Positions 13,601-25,839 of a stretch of 64,000 nucleotides of DNA are shown here, one piece after another. The stretch covers positions 297,152,314-297,216,313 of the forward strand of contig NC_080572.1 of the NCBI RefSeq assembly GCF_030247185.1. Direction: 5' to 3'. A program made the position numbers and the translations under genes. The stretch is from Malaya genurostris. Its lineage: Eukaryota > Arthropoda > Insecta > Diptera > Culicidae. The notes beneath the pieces are model-generated. The model did not search any database. It saw only the letters and a list, made by a program, of their open reading frames with translations, and was not told where the DNA came from. The first letter of the stretch is position 1. Every line of letters begins with the position of its first letter.

Positions 13601-14665
13601 ATGTGTAGGCAGTCAAATTAAAATCGCCAGAAATTGGACCGTACGTAGAAGCGCATCGAATCGAAGAAGATCTTGTCGATGAGATAAAAGATCAAGTAAT
13701 AAAATGAATTTATATTGCATGTTATCAGCTCGAAATATCTTTACGAAACAAAACAATTCTTTAATCGACGAACATGGGGTCGACAGCAACAGTAGACTAC
13801 CATACACTAGGAGTAATTGCTGGGTTCAAACGAAGGATGAGTTTCGAACGATGTGCCGAAGGGGGATCAAGATCAAACTCTTCGGCTCGGATGACTCGAC
13901 GTCACAGAAGCTGTTGACTTCATCAATTATTTGATGATGCGTAAGTGTGGTTGCTACACAAAGGCAAGGATCACGAAACATTTACGGGGAGGGCCGAATT
14001 CATCCCTTCTTGGAGGATGACAAAAGTTGCCTGTCGCCAAACGGGATGAATGGCGTATTAGAGAATGAAAACTACGGTTTTTACACAACGGATGTGAAAC
14101 ACAGAAAGGGGAAAGAAGCAGACACTCACTCAAGTGGCGATAGTAAAATAAAGATTAATGTGGTGTAATTTGATTTTAAGTCGTTTCATATTAATTACTG
14201 ATTGTGGCTCTCCGAAACGAGCTGCTAAACTGTCCAAAGCCCAAAAAGAAAACCAGAATGGAAACTACTCCCCAGAGGGCAGTTAACGAAACTAGAGCTA
14301 ATGAGAAATGGGCGAGGGAAGTTGTGCAATTTGCGGAATAGAACCTCGCGATTAGATTTGTTTGCATGATATTTTGGATCTATCTTCGGTTTGATTTAGA
14401 GAAAAAAATCTTCATCAATTCATCCATTAGTTAAATGTTTGTTTCAGCACTGGCAGATGTCAATTGCATGAAATGGCAAGGATGCAGTCAAAGTCACGAT
14501 ATTAAATCAGAAACGCAAAACCAAAATATTGAATATATATATTTCAAAGGTTTTATTTGCCGACTGAAAACTGGAAATTTCATTGAACGAATCAAACGCA
14601 GGACGATCTCAAATATCTAGGTGTTTTCAATCTATTTTGCCACATTAATTTGCAATATCAGCAAA
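10690..14665. other. Long stretch without recognised genes
   Basis: Mixed-composition DNA. Small open frames (for example 12536-12733, 12730-13032 and 13947-14168) match no family I know. A cluster of 'gctgccag' octamers sits at 11688-11775. No terminal repeats, SINE boxes or transposase motifs were found. It may be unique intergenic or intronic DNA. Confidence 0.5.
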
Positions 14666-14668
14666 ATA

Positions 14669-14790
14669 AGGAGTGTATCGAAAATAAACTATCCATTTGT
14701 GTTGTACGTGTTGTACGTGTAGTCCTACGTCAACAATTCGAGAAACCTACAGGACTATTTATTGTAGTGTTTCATGCGTTGTACGTTAAG
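14669..14790 (+). repeat. TA-flanked terminal repeat fragment, copy 1
   Basis: It starts right after TA with 'aggagtgtatcgaaaataa' then 'ctatcca' and a 'tttgtgttgtacg' motif, as at 63868 near the window end. The shared start after TA suggests the end of a Tc1/mariner-type element. No transposase follows. Confidence 0.55.
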
Positions 14791-14794
14791 GTGC

Positions 14795-15463
14795 CAATAT
14801 TTTCTGTAAAAAGCACCTAAAAACTACAAGGATCAGCCCCATGGGGTTGTTCGAGCCATTGATGTGGAACATGGCAACCAAAATTTCTAATGATCGACAT
14901 TTTCAATTAATCGTCACACTTTTGAATCCGCAAATGCACGAGAGTCTGCTTAGTCTTTATTATGAACCAACACCGAACACGCGAACCCAGAATATAGACT
15001 CTAATAGTCGTGATTTGTAATTGTTTTGTAGCCGACGAAATTACATCAATAGCCCAAATGTATGCAATTATATGTTTGTACATGCTTGCGATACGGATAT
15101 CGATATTTAAGCTTCTCTTCGCCAAGCTTGTGTTCAAGTTTTATATGCAAGTTGTTATTTTTATAGCGTTTCTCTACCATTACTATCCTTCTGCGATTTT
15201 GGTTGAAGCGATAAACTTTATCTCATCATCAATCGAGTTCATCTTATATAAATAAGAAATTAATCTTATGCACTCAAAATTTACCCTGGGGTAGTTGTCA
15301 TTTTCTCAGGCGAAACGACATAACATGGAATTTCATCCGATCTTGCATGACACAAGATCAAAGCATACCAGTTAAAGCTTCAAATCGTTTTATGGCACTT
15401 TTTGTCTTGTTGTCTAGCAACAACCTACCTCTAGCAAGCTACGTGTAGGACTGAAACGTTAGC
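14795..15463. other. No gene recognised
   Basis: AT-rich sequence. The open frames at 14907-15137 and 15010-15255 overlap on opposite strands and have no family features. Confidence 0.5.
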
Positions 15464-15689
15464 TTTTTTATTTTTTTTTGCATAAATATCTGTTTATTAA
15501 TCTTATTTTTGTGTATTACATCAACATTTTACAGTACAAGTGTTTTGACCCTTTGGCCTTTCATCTTTGTTGTTCATACGATTCGTTATTAATAATAGGT
15601 GTTTTAGTTACTCTTGTTTTACATACTAATGTTTAATCATAATATTTATTTTAATTATTAATAAAATATCTACCTACTTATACCTATAC

Positions 15690-18318
15690 CTAACCTAATA
15701 CGTACAAATTTTGAATTATTTGTATTTCAGAGATTGAGCACCTCTCTTCAAATTTCGTGCAGTATTGTTCGAATTTTTGTTCTAGTATATCCAGGGAGGC
15801 CATCTCATGTACTTCACTAGTCCTTGTCCAAGGGGGTAGATTTAGAATCATCTTTAAGATAGCCCCGCCAAATAGGGACTGCGTATTCAATTGCGGGGTA
15901 GATGATTTGTTTATAGACAGCCATCTGATTCTTCAGGCACAGTTTAGATATTCTACAAATCAGCGGATACAGAGACCTAATGAGTATGCTGCATTTTTGA
16001 ACGATTTTGTCAACATGTGACCTGAATATCAGATGTCTGTCAAAGGTGAGTCCTAGATAGATAACTTCATCGGACCATTGAATGACCTCATCACCGAATC
16101 GTATTCGGCATTCGTCTGATGGAACAAGTTTTGGAGATCTTGAATGTGGAAACAAGATGACCTGAGTTTTTGCTGCATTGATCACAATTTTCCAGCTTGT
16201 AAAATATTCCGTTAAAGCGTCCAGACCTGTCTGTAGTTTTTTCTTCAGAGCATTAATGACACGACCTTTGTAAAGAATGGCAGTATCATTAGCAAATTGT
16301 GACAGAACACCACCACCTGGAAGAGGTGGGATGTCTGATGTAAAAATGTTGTATAGGATGGGACCTAGGATACTTCCTTGGGGTACACCAGCAGGAATAG
16401 TAAATCTTTCTGAAAGTGCATTATTCAGAGAAACCTGGAATGCTCTATTTGCAAGATAATTTTTGATAATTTTAATAAGATACATGGGAAAATTATACCG
16501 ATGCAGTTTATATACCAGGCCATCGTGCCACACATTATCGAATACCTTTTAAATATCCAATATTGCCATGGCAGTCGTTTTGGACACTGATTTGTTTTGC
16601 TGGATGGCGTTGTTAACCCTTGTGAGTTGGTGGATGGTGGATCTTCCTTTCCGGAACCCAAACTGTTCTTCCAGAAATATTTCCTGTTCATCTGCGAAAG
16701 CAAGAATTCGCCTTTGTATTGACTTTTCAAACAGCTTGGATAGGGCAGAGAGTAAGCTGATGGGCCGATAGCTCTTGGAAAAGGAAGGATCTTTCCCCGG
16801 TTTCAAAACTGGGATAACTTTAGCTAACTTCCACATTGAAGGGAAGTAACCAAGCTCCCAGCACCTGTTAAAAAGTTTAGCTAAGAAGACAAATGAGCGA
16901 ATACTCAAATGTTTCAGCTCAATGTTGAATGTGTTGTCGAAACCGGGGGCCTTCATATTTTTGGATTTTTTCACAATAGCCATCAGCTCATTCGCAGTGA
17001 CTCTACTTTCCTCAGGAACCAAGCTGTCTGATTGGTCAACCTCAGCTACGCTATCAGCAACGGCTCTTTCATGTGGACTAACAATGTTGAGTCCTAAATT
17101 GTGAGAACACACAAACTGCTGGCCTAGCGCATTTGCCTTCTCTACTGGTGTGATTAAAGGTATTCCTTCAGCTGTGTCCTGGGGTGGCAGCAGAGGAGGA
17201 ATAGGCTTCGGTTTTTTCTTAAGCACCTTCGTTAAGGACCAGAAGGGCTTTGAATGTGGGAGAATTTCTCGAAACTTTTCCTGGAAGTTCCTGTTGCGAA
17301 GCTCAGATATCCTTTCTTGGATTATCCTAGTTAAGTTGTTATAAGAAGTCTTCCTATCTAGGATGCCAGTTCGTTGATACTGCCTCCGGTAAATATTTCG
17401 AAGTCGGATGAGTTTCTTGGTGACACTGTCGATTTGAAGAGAGGAACTCGGCATATGTTGTACTGGAACCGTCCTATCACGAGCGACTGTGATTGAATGC
17501 TGGAAGGAAGATAGGGCCGCATCGATTTCCATCGGGGAATCAAGTGGCAGATCGATATTAATATGTTGGTCGGCGATTTGTTGAAATTGGACCCAATCGG
17601 TGCGATAATAGTTCCTCCGAGGTTGAATAGGCACTGTTTCTGGTGAAGATCCCAACGTCAATATTACTGGAAAGTAGTCGGAAGAGAGCTCGTTTAAGAC
17701 AACCGGAGAGCTGTCTATGGCGATGTTGCTGATGAATATATCCAAAATGGAATAAACTCCCGATCTGGAAAGTTGCGTTGGTTGATCCGGAGCGAGGATG
17801 TTGTTTTGTCCAGCTTCGTAATCTTCGGCAAGTACGAATCCGTTTCGATTCTGTCTTCTGTTTCCCCACAGCTCATGCCGTGCGTTCAGGTCCCCAGCAA
17901 TGATGAATTTGTTCTGTCGTCGAGTGAGCTGAGCTAGATCTCGCTTCAATGATGCACACGTACCATCTCGAAGATTGGTTTGTTTGGGGCAGTACGCTGC
18001 AATGATGATGATGGGTCCCATCGTCGTTGTAATCTCAATTCCGATGGCTTCTATAAGTTGCAATTTAAAGGCGGACAGAAGCCTGTGCTGAATGGATCGT
18101 TTAATGGCAATGGCAACTCCCCCTCCTCTGGTAGTTGTCCTGTCGAGCCTGTGAATCCTGTAATTGGAAATAAAAATAGAAATTTCAGGTTTAAGATGAG
18201 TTTCAGTTAAAATAGCAATATCGGCATTCTTCTCTTGAAGAAAGTCGGACAATTCAGCAGTTTTGCTCCTGAGTGAGCAAGCATTCCAATTTACTACAAC
18301 CAACTCATTATATTGCAT
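15690..18318 (-). pseudogene. LINE ORF2: endonuclease and reverse transcriptase, Jockey-type
   Basis: From the ATG at 18318. An APE-type endonuclease comes first (WNACSLRSK at residues 11-19, TETHLK at 38-43, AGDLNARHE at 141-149). Its SDH motif reads SSDYFPV, so the catalytic His is replaced by Tyr. The reverse transcriptase follows, with YRPISLLSALSKLFE and QFGFRKGRS. A GAA-to-TAA change at 16549-16551 puts an in-frame stop after AILDI. The frame then resumes with FDNVWHDGL and PAGVPQGSILGP, but the active site is QFANDTAIL instead of FADD, so the first Asp has become Asn. Near 15860 a small deletion shifts the frame, and the C-terminus (MILNLPPWTRTSEVHEMA) lies in another frame down to 15690. 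It is inactive at several key residues. Confidence 0.9.
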
Positions 18319-19640
18319 ATTCGATGATGAATTTGCCTAAGGCGTTGATTTGATCTAACCGCGTTCTGCAGTTTCGAAGTTTTGTTGTCATTGTTTCAAA
18401 AATGACGATCAGTTGTTCAGCAGAGAATATATCACCAGAGTCATCCTTTGCTTGTGGTTGATTATTGCCCCATCCAGGAGGGATTTTTGAGGAAGATTCT
18501 TTTTGTGATCCAGCGGCTGAATCTTTTGGATTGCTGCGAGGAAGTGGCGGCAAATTCGGAATATCCCTCTTCGGTGGGAGCCGTGGGAAATTAACTTCAT
18601 CCTTCTGTGGAACATTCTTGCGCGTCGATTGTTTGCGGGACGCCTGTTGTCGAATTTTTGTGAACTCAGCACGTTTGGGACACGATTTGCTAGTAGATGG
18701 ATGGTCGCCATCACAGTTCACACATTTTACAGCGATGTCATCTAGAAGGCAATCGTTGGTATTGTGTGGTTCGGCACATTTCCCGCACCGACTTTTCATG
18801 TGGCAATTCCTCGCTCCATGGCCGTAGTTCAAACAGTTCGTGCACTGTGTGACATCCCGATGTACCGGTTTATACTTTTGCCATTCGATGATTATGTGAA
18901 ATAACGATTTAATCGTTTTCAGTTGACTCATGGTGATGGAGCCCTTCTCCAGATGAATCAGGTACAGTTGATCTCTAAACTTTTTGTCCGTATTATGTCG
19001 TTTCATTTTAAATACCATCATAGGCTTTAGTCCAGCCTCCGACAGTGCCTGCTTTAGTTCGGCTTCCATCATGTCGGGTAGTCCTCGAAGTACAACCTTC
19101 ATAGGTTTGTTGGCGGCAATATCGTGTGTGAAGTATTCCGCTTTTGTCTGCTTCAGATAACATTCCACTCCTCCTGGTTCAAAGCCGGAACAGTTATTTT
19201 GTAGCCTTCAGTACATAAACGGATTGTTGCCTGTAGTCCTTTGCTGATCAGTGTGTTGAAATCCGAGCGTAGAGTTGGTGGGAAGCCCTTCAGGTAGAAA
19301 GGCGGCATTTTTTCCTTCTTCTGCAGTTCCTCTTCGACATCAACTGGCAAATCAGCATATTGGTTTTTACTCAGCAAACGGTCGTTTACCTGTACATCAC
19401 TTGGCTTCAGACGCTTAGCATCCTTTGGATCCTATCCACATCCACATCGAGTGTTAGATGACGAAAATGAAACGTTTGCTATAATTTTGCTTATATTTAT
19501 AGCTTCGCGTGCTTCTAACAGCTTCGCTTTTGCATCGATTGACCAATCAGAGCGCTGCTTTCCCTTTGATATATCGCTTACTCCTTCAAAATCGTCGACT
19601 ATGGCAGGGAAATCCGGAATGCCGGCGATTTTTTGCAGAC
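18308..19640 (-). pseudogene. LINE ORF1: Gag-like protein with zinc knuckles
   Basis: This is the nucleic-acid-binding ORF1 of the same LINE. In the 286-residue open part (19168-18308), three Cys/His knuckles follow one another: CTNCLNYGHGARNC, CGKCAEPHNTNDC and CVNCDGDHPSTSKSC. A Pro/Ser-rich stretch follows. The upstream part (19377-19153, VEEELQKKEKMPPFYLKGF) is in another frame, so a frameshift lies near 19160. Reading further upstream in that frame gives a plausible N-terminus from about 19640 with an in-frame TAG near 19436. The end overlaps the ORF2 start by about 10 bases, as is common in Jockey-like LINEs. Confidence 0.85.
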
Positions 19641-19959
19641 AAAATAAGACACTGCTAGCTATTAATCAACATTTAAATGATATACAATTGAAAATACATG
19701 GCTATGAACATTCAAATCAATACGTAGAAATATTTCCAATCAAATGGTGACATGATATTAATAATTGATACAAAATTGACTGAGCTGTAATTGTTCAAAA
19801 CCTGACCACATTTCCACGTGTATTTTTCTAGAGTTTCTAGTTTGCACCCCTATATAGAAAACAAAAATGTGTTCCACATTGAAAATTCCTGTGCAAAATT
19901 TGAGCTAAATCGGATAAAGTTTGAAAACTTTCGAACTTGAAATATCACCATAAGGGGTG

Positions 19960-20400
19960 GGAGAGTTTTTTTATGCCAATTCGAGATCTAGTGTCATACC
20001 GAAAAATTTATTTTTCAAAAAATCGACTCTGGGAATTCCGAGAGTTCCGAGATCGAAAATTTATTTTAAATGCCAAATCTTTTTAACATCGAGATAACTT
20101 TTTTTACAATTCTAAGACATATGGCATACAAAAATTTAATTTCAAAGTTCCAGAGTCGATTGAAAAAAAAATTTGAGATGGCACTCTCGACGTTTCAGGC
20201 AATTCTAAAGACAATTGGCACCAAAAAAGAGAACTTTCCATTTTGGAAATATCAAAATTTCAAAGCTCCATTGTCGATTTTCCTTAATTATTTTCGAGAT
20301 AGAAATTCTATTACATTTGGCATAAACATATTTTTTTCGATTTCGGAAATCTCAATTTTTTTTAAGTTGTAGGATCGAGTAAAAAAAAGTTGGCAATTTT
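19960..20400. repeat. 'atgcca...tctaagac' foldback-type repeat, copies
   Basis: Contains 'atgccaattcgagatctagtg', 'atgccaaatctttttaacat' and the inverse 'tctaagacatatggcat'. These signatures return at 27710-27902 and in 61100-62130. Long A/T runs separate 'atcgactctggga'-like blocks. No protein is encoded. It is a diverged cluster of one AT-rich foldback family. Confidence 0.6.
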
Positions 20401-21414
20401 TGATCTCGATTTAAGGAAAAATTTTTTTTTGAATTTTAGATCCCGAAATTTTAACCCTTAATTGCATTAAGTTCCAAATGTGGGACACACATTTCAAAAA
20501 ATTCTACAAAGCGTTGTAATGTATATTTTTCACCGATTGCATGATGTTCCATATTTGAGACGCATTCTCAACTCTACGTTATTTGCCGTCTCTGCTCTGC
20601 TCATTCATATAATTGTTTTGAAGTTGTGATTGGGTGTTCATGTAGTTTAGTCAAGCTTTCACGTCGTGCCATTCGCTTTAAATTACCCCCGAATGCATCA
20701 ATTTTAAATTGATTAAATGTAATTAAGAATTATTCATGTACATGTAATAATTGTAGATATAGCAAGCAAATAAACAATTCATGGAAATATAAAAAATGGT
20801 TTTATAAATCAATACCCAAGTATCTCAAGAACAGCTACTTTTTAAAGAAGAAAGGATATCATGAACAAATTTATTGACTTTAACTTGTAGAATAATCTTC
20901 TTATCTTTCAATGAGAACTTGAAATTTCGAATGTATCTGTAAATTTTCTTAGCTGTAACTCCTTCATTTTTCAAAAGACACGGATGGGATAGCCATCAAT
21001 CTGTAGGTTTTAATAAGAGCTTTAAAATAAAAATTATCAAAAAAATCGAAGCCCTGATTTTTTTTAATTTAATTTTTTGGTTCATTTTGAAATTATTGAG
21101 AAAAAATCGATTTTTTTTAGTGTATATTTTTTTTAGAGTGTCCTATTGATTCCCTACAACTTCTTCCTGAACGCCATTTTTGTACAATTAACGGTTTCCG
21201 AGTTACAACGATTTGAAAAAGGCAATTTTTGTGAAATGCAAAATTACATACGCCCTTTTTAAAAATCAGTCGTGTGTCGAATTGACCTCTCAATCGGTTA
21301 AAAACTCATGGTCTGCCATACTGAAGCCGTGTGCAAAGTTTCATCCAAATCGGAGATGGTCGATTCTGATTTTGTCACTTTTTCGTCTAGTCATTACTGG
21401 AATTGCTCTACTGG
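20401..21414. other. AT-rich spacer
   Basis: A/T-rich DNA with no gene recognised. A pair of related motifs ('ttccaaatgtgggacacac' at 20472 and 'ttccatatttgagacgcat' at 20549) hints at a short tandem duplication. Confidence 0.5.
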
Positions 21415-21440
21415 TGCCGCATAAATGCAGATAGGGCATA

Positions 21441-23114
21441 CAGTTACTCACAAAATTGATCGTACACACGTATGATGCTACATTTTATTGCAGTTTCTTA
21501 CTGTTGCTAGCTAGTTTTTAATTTATTTTGAAGTGATTTTGCAATGAAAATTGTTTTGAAACATAATTGAACGAAAACTTGGATTTAAATTATTTTGTTG
21601 TTAGAAATAATCGATTTATAAGGAAATGTATGCCTTTTTTAATCTCGCAAAATTGATCGTACACCAATATCGACACAATTTACTATGAACTCGTTTTATG
21701 TGTAAGCTGTCAGTGTTAATGTAAACAACATTAATAGTTCGTTTTAGCTTTGGTTTGAGAGTTATAAATTGAAATACAGAGAAAACCGTTATTTTTTTGT
21801 AATGGAAGGCAAAAGAAAGCAAAAAACATTTCTATAAGAAAATTGATCATTTCCTTACGCTGTAAAGGAAAATCCTCACGCGAAATAGGAGAAATCGTTG
21901 GACGATCACATTCCACCGTACAGAATATCATTGACAACTGGAAATACGAGGGATTTCTGAAGAAGAAGGCAGAAAGGGGAAGAAAACGGATCCTATCGGA
22001 AGTTGACGAACGGTTTATAGTTCGCAAAATACGAAATAACCCGAAAATAAGTGAACCGAAATTGACGGCGGAAGTGTCTCAAGATATCAACCGACCTATT
22101 TCAACTGAAGCTGTGCGTCGCGTTCTCCGGAGATCTAATCTGCATGGTCATGTTGCCCGTAAAAAGCCCTTCATATCAGCAGTAAATCAGAAGTAGCGGC
22201 TTGAGTTCGCCGAAACCCACGTAAACAAACCGCTGGAGTTTTGAAATCAGGTAATATTCACTGATGACACAAAAATAAGTTGCTTTGGATATGATGGCAG
22301 ACAAAATTGTTTGGAGAGAGCCGAATACAGAGCTCAAACATAAAAAATTGAGACCAACAGTGAAACATGGTGGTGGCTGTGTTATGTTGTGGGGTTGTAT
22401 GGCAGCTTCCAGGCACAGGAACACCGGAGTTTATCGACCGGAATATGGACAAAATGCTATATATGGATATCCTAAAACGTAACCGAAAACCAAGTGCAGA
22501 AAAAATAGGACTATCATCAGGACATTGTTTCCAACAGGACGATGATCCAGAACACACCTCACAGGTTGTTCGGGAATGGCTGTTATATAACGTTCCTAAG
22601 CAATTGAAAACACCACCACAGTCACCAGACATGAATCCCATCGAAAACCCATGGGATGAAATTATTCGGCGGTTCAAGGATACTAACACATCAAACAAAA
22701 ACACGCTGAAACAGAAAATAAAATAAATATGGGAAAACATCCGAGCATCTTGCGCAAAGAACTAGTGGACCCAATGCCCCGTCGTTTGTAAGCCGTAATC
22801 GACGCTAAGGGAGGCCACACTAAGTACTAAATTTGATATCTAAATCCGCATTCACCAGCTACACTTAATAATGCAGATTTTCATAATGAGTGTACGATCA
22901 ATTTTGTGAGATAGAACTAAGGCGGTTTTTGTTGCAATCGAACCACCAAATGGAAAAAAATCTTAATATTTAAATAAAATGTATATTAATCCAATTCATG
23001 AAATGTATAACATTGAAATCACATATATTTTGTTACTTTAAACTTACTAATTGAACAGCAAAATGTGAAAATGTGATATTTTTTCGTGTGTACGATCAAT
23101 TTTGTGAGTAACTG
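21441..23114 (+). mobile_element. Tc1-like transposon with double terminal repeats
   Basis: A 1,674-bp element with perfect 30-bp outer terminal inverted repeats (21441-21470 and 23085-23114; ends 'cagttactcacaaaattgat') and TA on both sides (21439-21440 and 23115-23116). A second, inner copy of the 'aaaattgatcgtaca' motif lies about 200 bp inside each end (about 21649-21663 and, inverted, about 22890-22905). This is the IR/DR arrangement of some Tc1-like elements. The host sequence it interrupts is present uninterrupted at 24195-24362. Confidence 0.93.
21802..22830 (+). pseudogene. Tc1-like DD34E transposase pseudogene
   Basis: Transposase of the element above, from the ATG at 21802 (MEGKRKQK), about 340 codons. 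A paired-like DNA-binding domain is clear at 21843-22196 (ISLRCKGKSSREIGEIVGRS, then GRKRILSEVDERFI). Catalytic blocks are VIFTDD (first Asp), then WREPN, GGGCVMLWGCMAA, HCFQQDDDPEHTS (second Asp) and SPDMNPIENPWDE (Glu, 34 residues after the Asp). The C-terminus PMPRRL-AVIDAKGGHTKY ends at 22830. It is broken by stops at about 22194 and 22242, several later stops, and frameshifts near 21835, 22300 and 22409. The catalytic triad itself is intact. Confidence 0.92.
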
Positions 23115-23285
23115 TATTTTGATTTGAAAAAAAAACTTGGAACGGGAAAACCATATTTTCATTGGTTTTTCCTAAACGATTGTCAATAATAGTAAAAAAA
23201 ACATACTTCGCAAAATTCGAGGGTGTAAAATTGATCGAAATTGGTCAAGTATCATCTGAGCTATGACAGCTCAAATCCCAAGTAA
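23115..23285 (+). repeat. Host repeat split by the Tc1 insertion (copy 1)
   Basis: Together with 21415-21440 ('gtgccgcataaatgcagata'), this matches 24195-24362: 'acttggaacgggaaaa', 'aaaattcgagggtgtaaaat' and 'gagctatgacagctcaaa' occur in the same order. The paralogue lacks the Tc1 and so gives the empty site. Confidence 0.85.
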
Positions 23286-23289
23286 CAAT

Positions 23290-24194
23290 TTGAATGCCTT
23301 ATGGTTTTGATTATAATCTATAGGAATTTTGTAATTGATTTTTCAATCACTACCTGGTTTATGACAACTATAATAAGTGCCTTTTTTGACAAGTAATATC
23401 ATAGTTTTTAAAGCTTCTATAAAACCCTTTACCAAGACTAACAACTGGACTAAAAATGAAACAATTTGTACTAGAATAAAACCATGCAAACGCTCTTAAA
23501 ATTGCTTTCAAACATTTTCTTTAAAGGCATTATTGTCAGTTAAATTCTTACATAAATCTAGTTTTGTGTGTGTGCGTATTTAGAAAAAAAAGTTCAGAAA
23601 TCAGAATTTTAGTAGTTATCAATTGCGTTTGGGTTGTGCATAAAAATTATTTAGATCGTTTGTGCAATACAAAAATATAATTATTTTTAGAGTTTAGATA
23701 TATTTACCAGAATTTTAAATTATATCTAATATAATTTAAAAGTTTTGTTTGTCAAATATTTCCCAATAATAAAAATCAAAATTTCTTGAGATTCTTTAAA
23801 CTGATATATAATTTTGTTCATTCATCGATTTTTAAGGGTTTTTTTAATTCATCGATTTTTTAAGGTTTTTTTTGATAGTATAGAAATGGTAGTTGGACGA
23901 AAATGGTAACTGGTATCACTAGCAATACAATGAGGTGTAAGAATATATAGGTCATCGCTTTGAACTTCGAGATATTTTCGATCATTGTGAAAAGTCTCAC
24001 CTTTTCTGAGGTCATCTATCTACAGTTTTCATTATAACTTTGGGTAGACAACCCTATTTTTCGTTTTCTACAGTACATTTTATTTCTGGAAGTAGTACCT
24101 TTCTACTGGTGAGCAAATTTCGAAAATCGGTTGACTAACAACAAAGTTATGACTCGGTAAAGTTGAAGTTCTCAATATCCTATTCGCGATGCAG
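23290..24194. other. AT-rich spacer
   Basis: No gene recognised. A short tandem duplication of 'ttcatcgattttt(t)aagg' lies at about 23820-23870. Confidence 0.5.
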
Positions 24195-24362
24195 GTGCCG
24201 CATGAATGCAGATAGGGCATATTTTTAGCTTGAAACAAAACTTGGAACGGGAAAAATCAGATTTTCATTAGTTTTTCGTAATCTACAAACTTCACAAAAT
24301 TCGAGGGTGTAAAATTTATCGAAATTGGTTAAGTAACAACTGAGCTATGACAGCTCAAAGTT
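24195..24362 (+). repeat. Empty-site copy of the repeat hit by the Tc1 element (copy 2)
   Basis: A direct repeat of 21415-21440 plus 23115-23285, here uninterrupted at 'gatagggcatatttt'. It is followed by two further direct-repeat pieces with 'ttggtattaggagtgt' at about 24386 and 24589. Confidence 0.8.
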
Positions 24363-24364
24363 AC

Positions 24365-25835
24365 CGTTCCAACTTTTTTTGAGGCTTGGTATTAGGAGTG
24401 TAAAAGAAAATTTCATGACCGCCATTATGATGTCCTATAACGTAGTATCTATTGACATCAAATAAACTGCGAAGTGCAAAAACGAGGAAATGTGATGGAC
24501 TTTCATGATTCATTTTCAGAACGTATGAACAAGTTTTAAAGCCACGAAATAGTTTCCGTTCCAACAATTTTGCGTAACTTTTTTTAAGATTGGTATTAGG
24601 AGTGTTTTGCCTTATTCAGTTCAACTTTTGGTATTCTTCAACGCGAATGATATAATAAGCCTAAGAAAAGTTGCCAATGGCAGGAAGAAAAATTATCCCA
24701 AACATAATCCCGCAATGCACAGTTAGCTGTTAGCTGAGTGATATATTCATGGTGGCGTCCCGTGCGACTCGGTTCACCGCAGAAGCTGCGATCCCAAAAA
24801 CTTACTTCCCCACCAGCCTAGCCAGCCAAACGGATCCACAGTGCATGAAGGCATGAAGGCACTGGCAGTGCCCATTTCGTGTGGGATAACAAAGCCTCGA
24901 CCGCAATTGGCAAAATTGGTGGTGCAATTCCCTGGCTGCCTGGCGCTAGTTATTTTCTTTCATGCCGACAAACCGACGGAGTAGCGCATCCTTTCAAGTG
25001 AGTTGACTGTTCCGAGAAAAAGAAGCGACAGCGTGAAAAACTTCCCCGCCAAGCGGGCGCCACATTTATTGCGAGCAGTTTTATTCTTGGCGTTTATTTG
25101 TGTGATTTTTCCACGTTTTTTCGCCCCCCCCCCCCCTGACAACCCACGGAACACAGTCGCATGGTCCGCTTCCGATTCTGTCTGCCTCTCTAGAAGAGTG
25201 TTCGTCGTATCGTTCCGTTTTTATTTCGCCCAAGAAGACTGCGGGACCGATGCGGATCTCCTTAGCAAACATTCTTACTTGGCTTCAAGTTATGCTGATC
25301 GCAATCATAACTTTTGATGGTGTTTTGTCGTAAATGGATTGGATAGAAGGTAATTTAGATGTCAATTGAGTAGATTGGGTCCGAATGGATTCGTTGCCAT
25401 TCCGATGACTTGGAGGATTGCATTTTATTGTTCCATACCGGAATATGGTGAATTGTGAACCGAACATCATTTCTCATCAATGATCATTTCCATGGCGAAT
25501 ATTTCTGCACGCTAAATGACAACGTTCAAGACAGAATTGTCATAAAACCAGAACAATAATGATGCTGTTTATGTCGACATTATATGAATTTTCCATCCAC
25601 AGTGCGAATGTTTTTGTCTACTTCATTATTGATCTGATAGTATCCATATGCATAGGTCTTTCGAACTGAAATATATAATTAGGCACCATTTTTTCTGTGC
25701 TCAACAATTACACCTGGGCTTAAGATGTACTTATGGTAATCACCTCGTATTTGTTTTGAAAAAGATACTACATTTGGTGTTTCCCGGCATTTCGAATCAT
25801 ACTGCTGTGGGCTAAAAATAGCAAGACTTTGTGCA
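24365..25835. other. Mostly non-repetitive stretch with a poly-C tract
   Basis: From about 24700 to 25320 the base composition is more balanced than in the neighbourhood, and a run of about 13 C lies near 25125-25137. A 104-codon open frame (25003-25317) contains a hydrophobic stretch (AVLFLAFICVIF) followed by prolines, but has no homology I recognise. It may be unique host DNA. Confidence 0.5.
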
Positions 25836-25839
25836 TAGT

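Larger units (their letters stand above)
15464..19640 (-). mobile_element. Jockey-type non-LTR retrotransposon (LINE), inactivated
   Basis: An almost complete two-ORF LINE on the minus strand: a zinc-knuckle ORF1 upstream, an endonuclease-reverse transcriptase ORF2 overlapping its end by a few bases, a 3' UTR, and an A-rich tail (a T-run at 15464-15480 on the plus strand). The 5' end is estimated at 19640 or somewhat beyond. No target duplication could be fixed. Both ORFs carry stops and frameshifts, so it is immobile. Confidence 0.85.

Noticed and set aside
25003..25317. 104-codon frame with a hydrophobic stretch and prolines
   Set aside because: The hydrophobic part comes from T-rich DNA and the prolines from the poly-C tract; there is no family resemblance.
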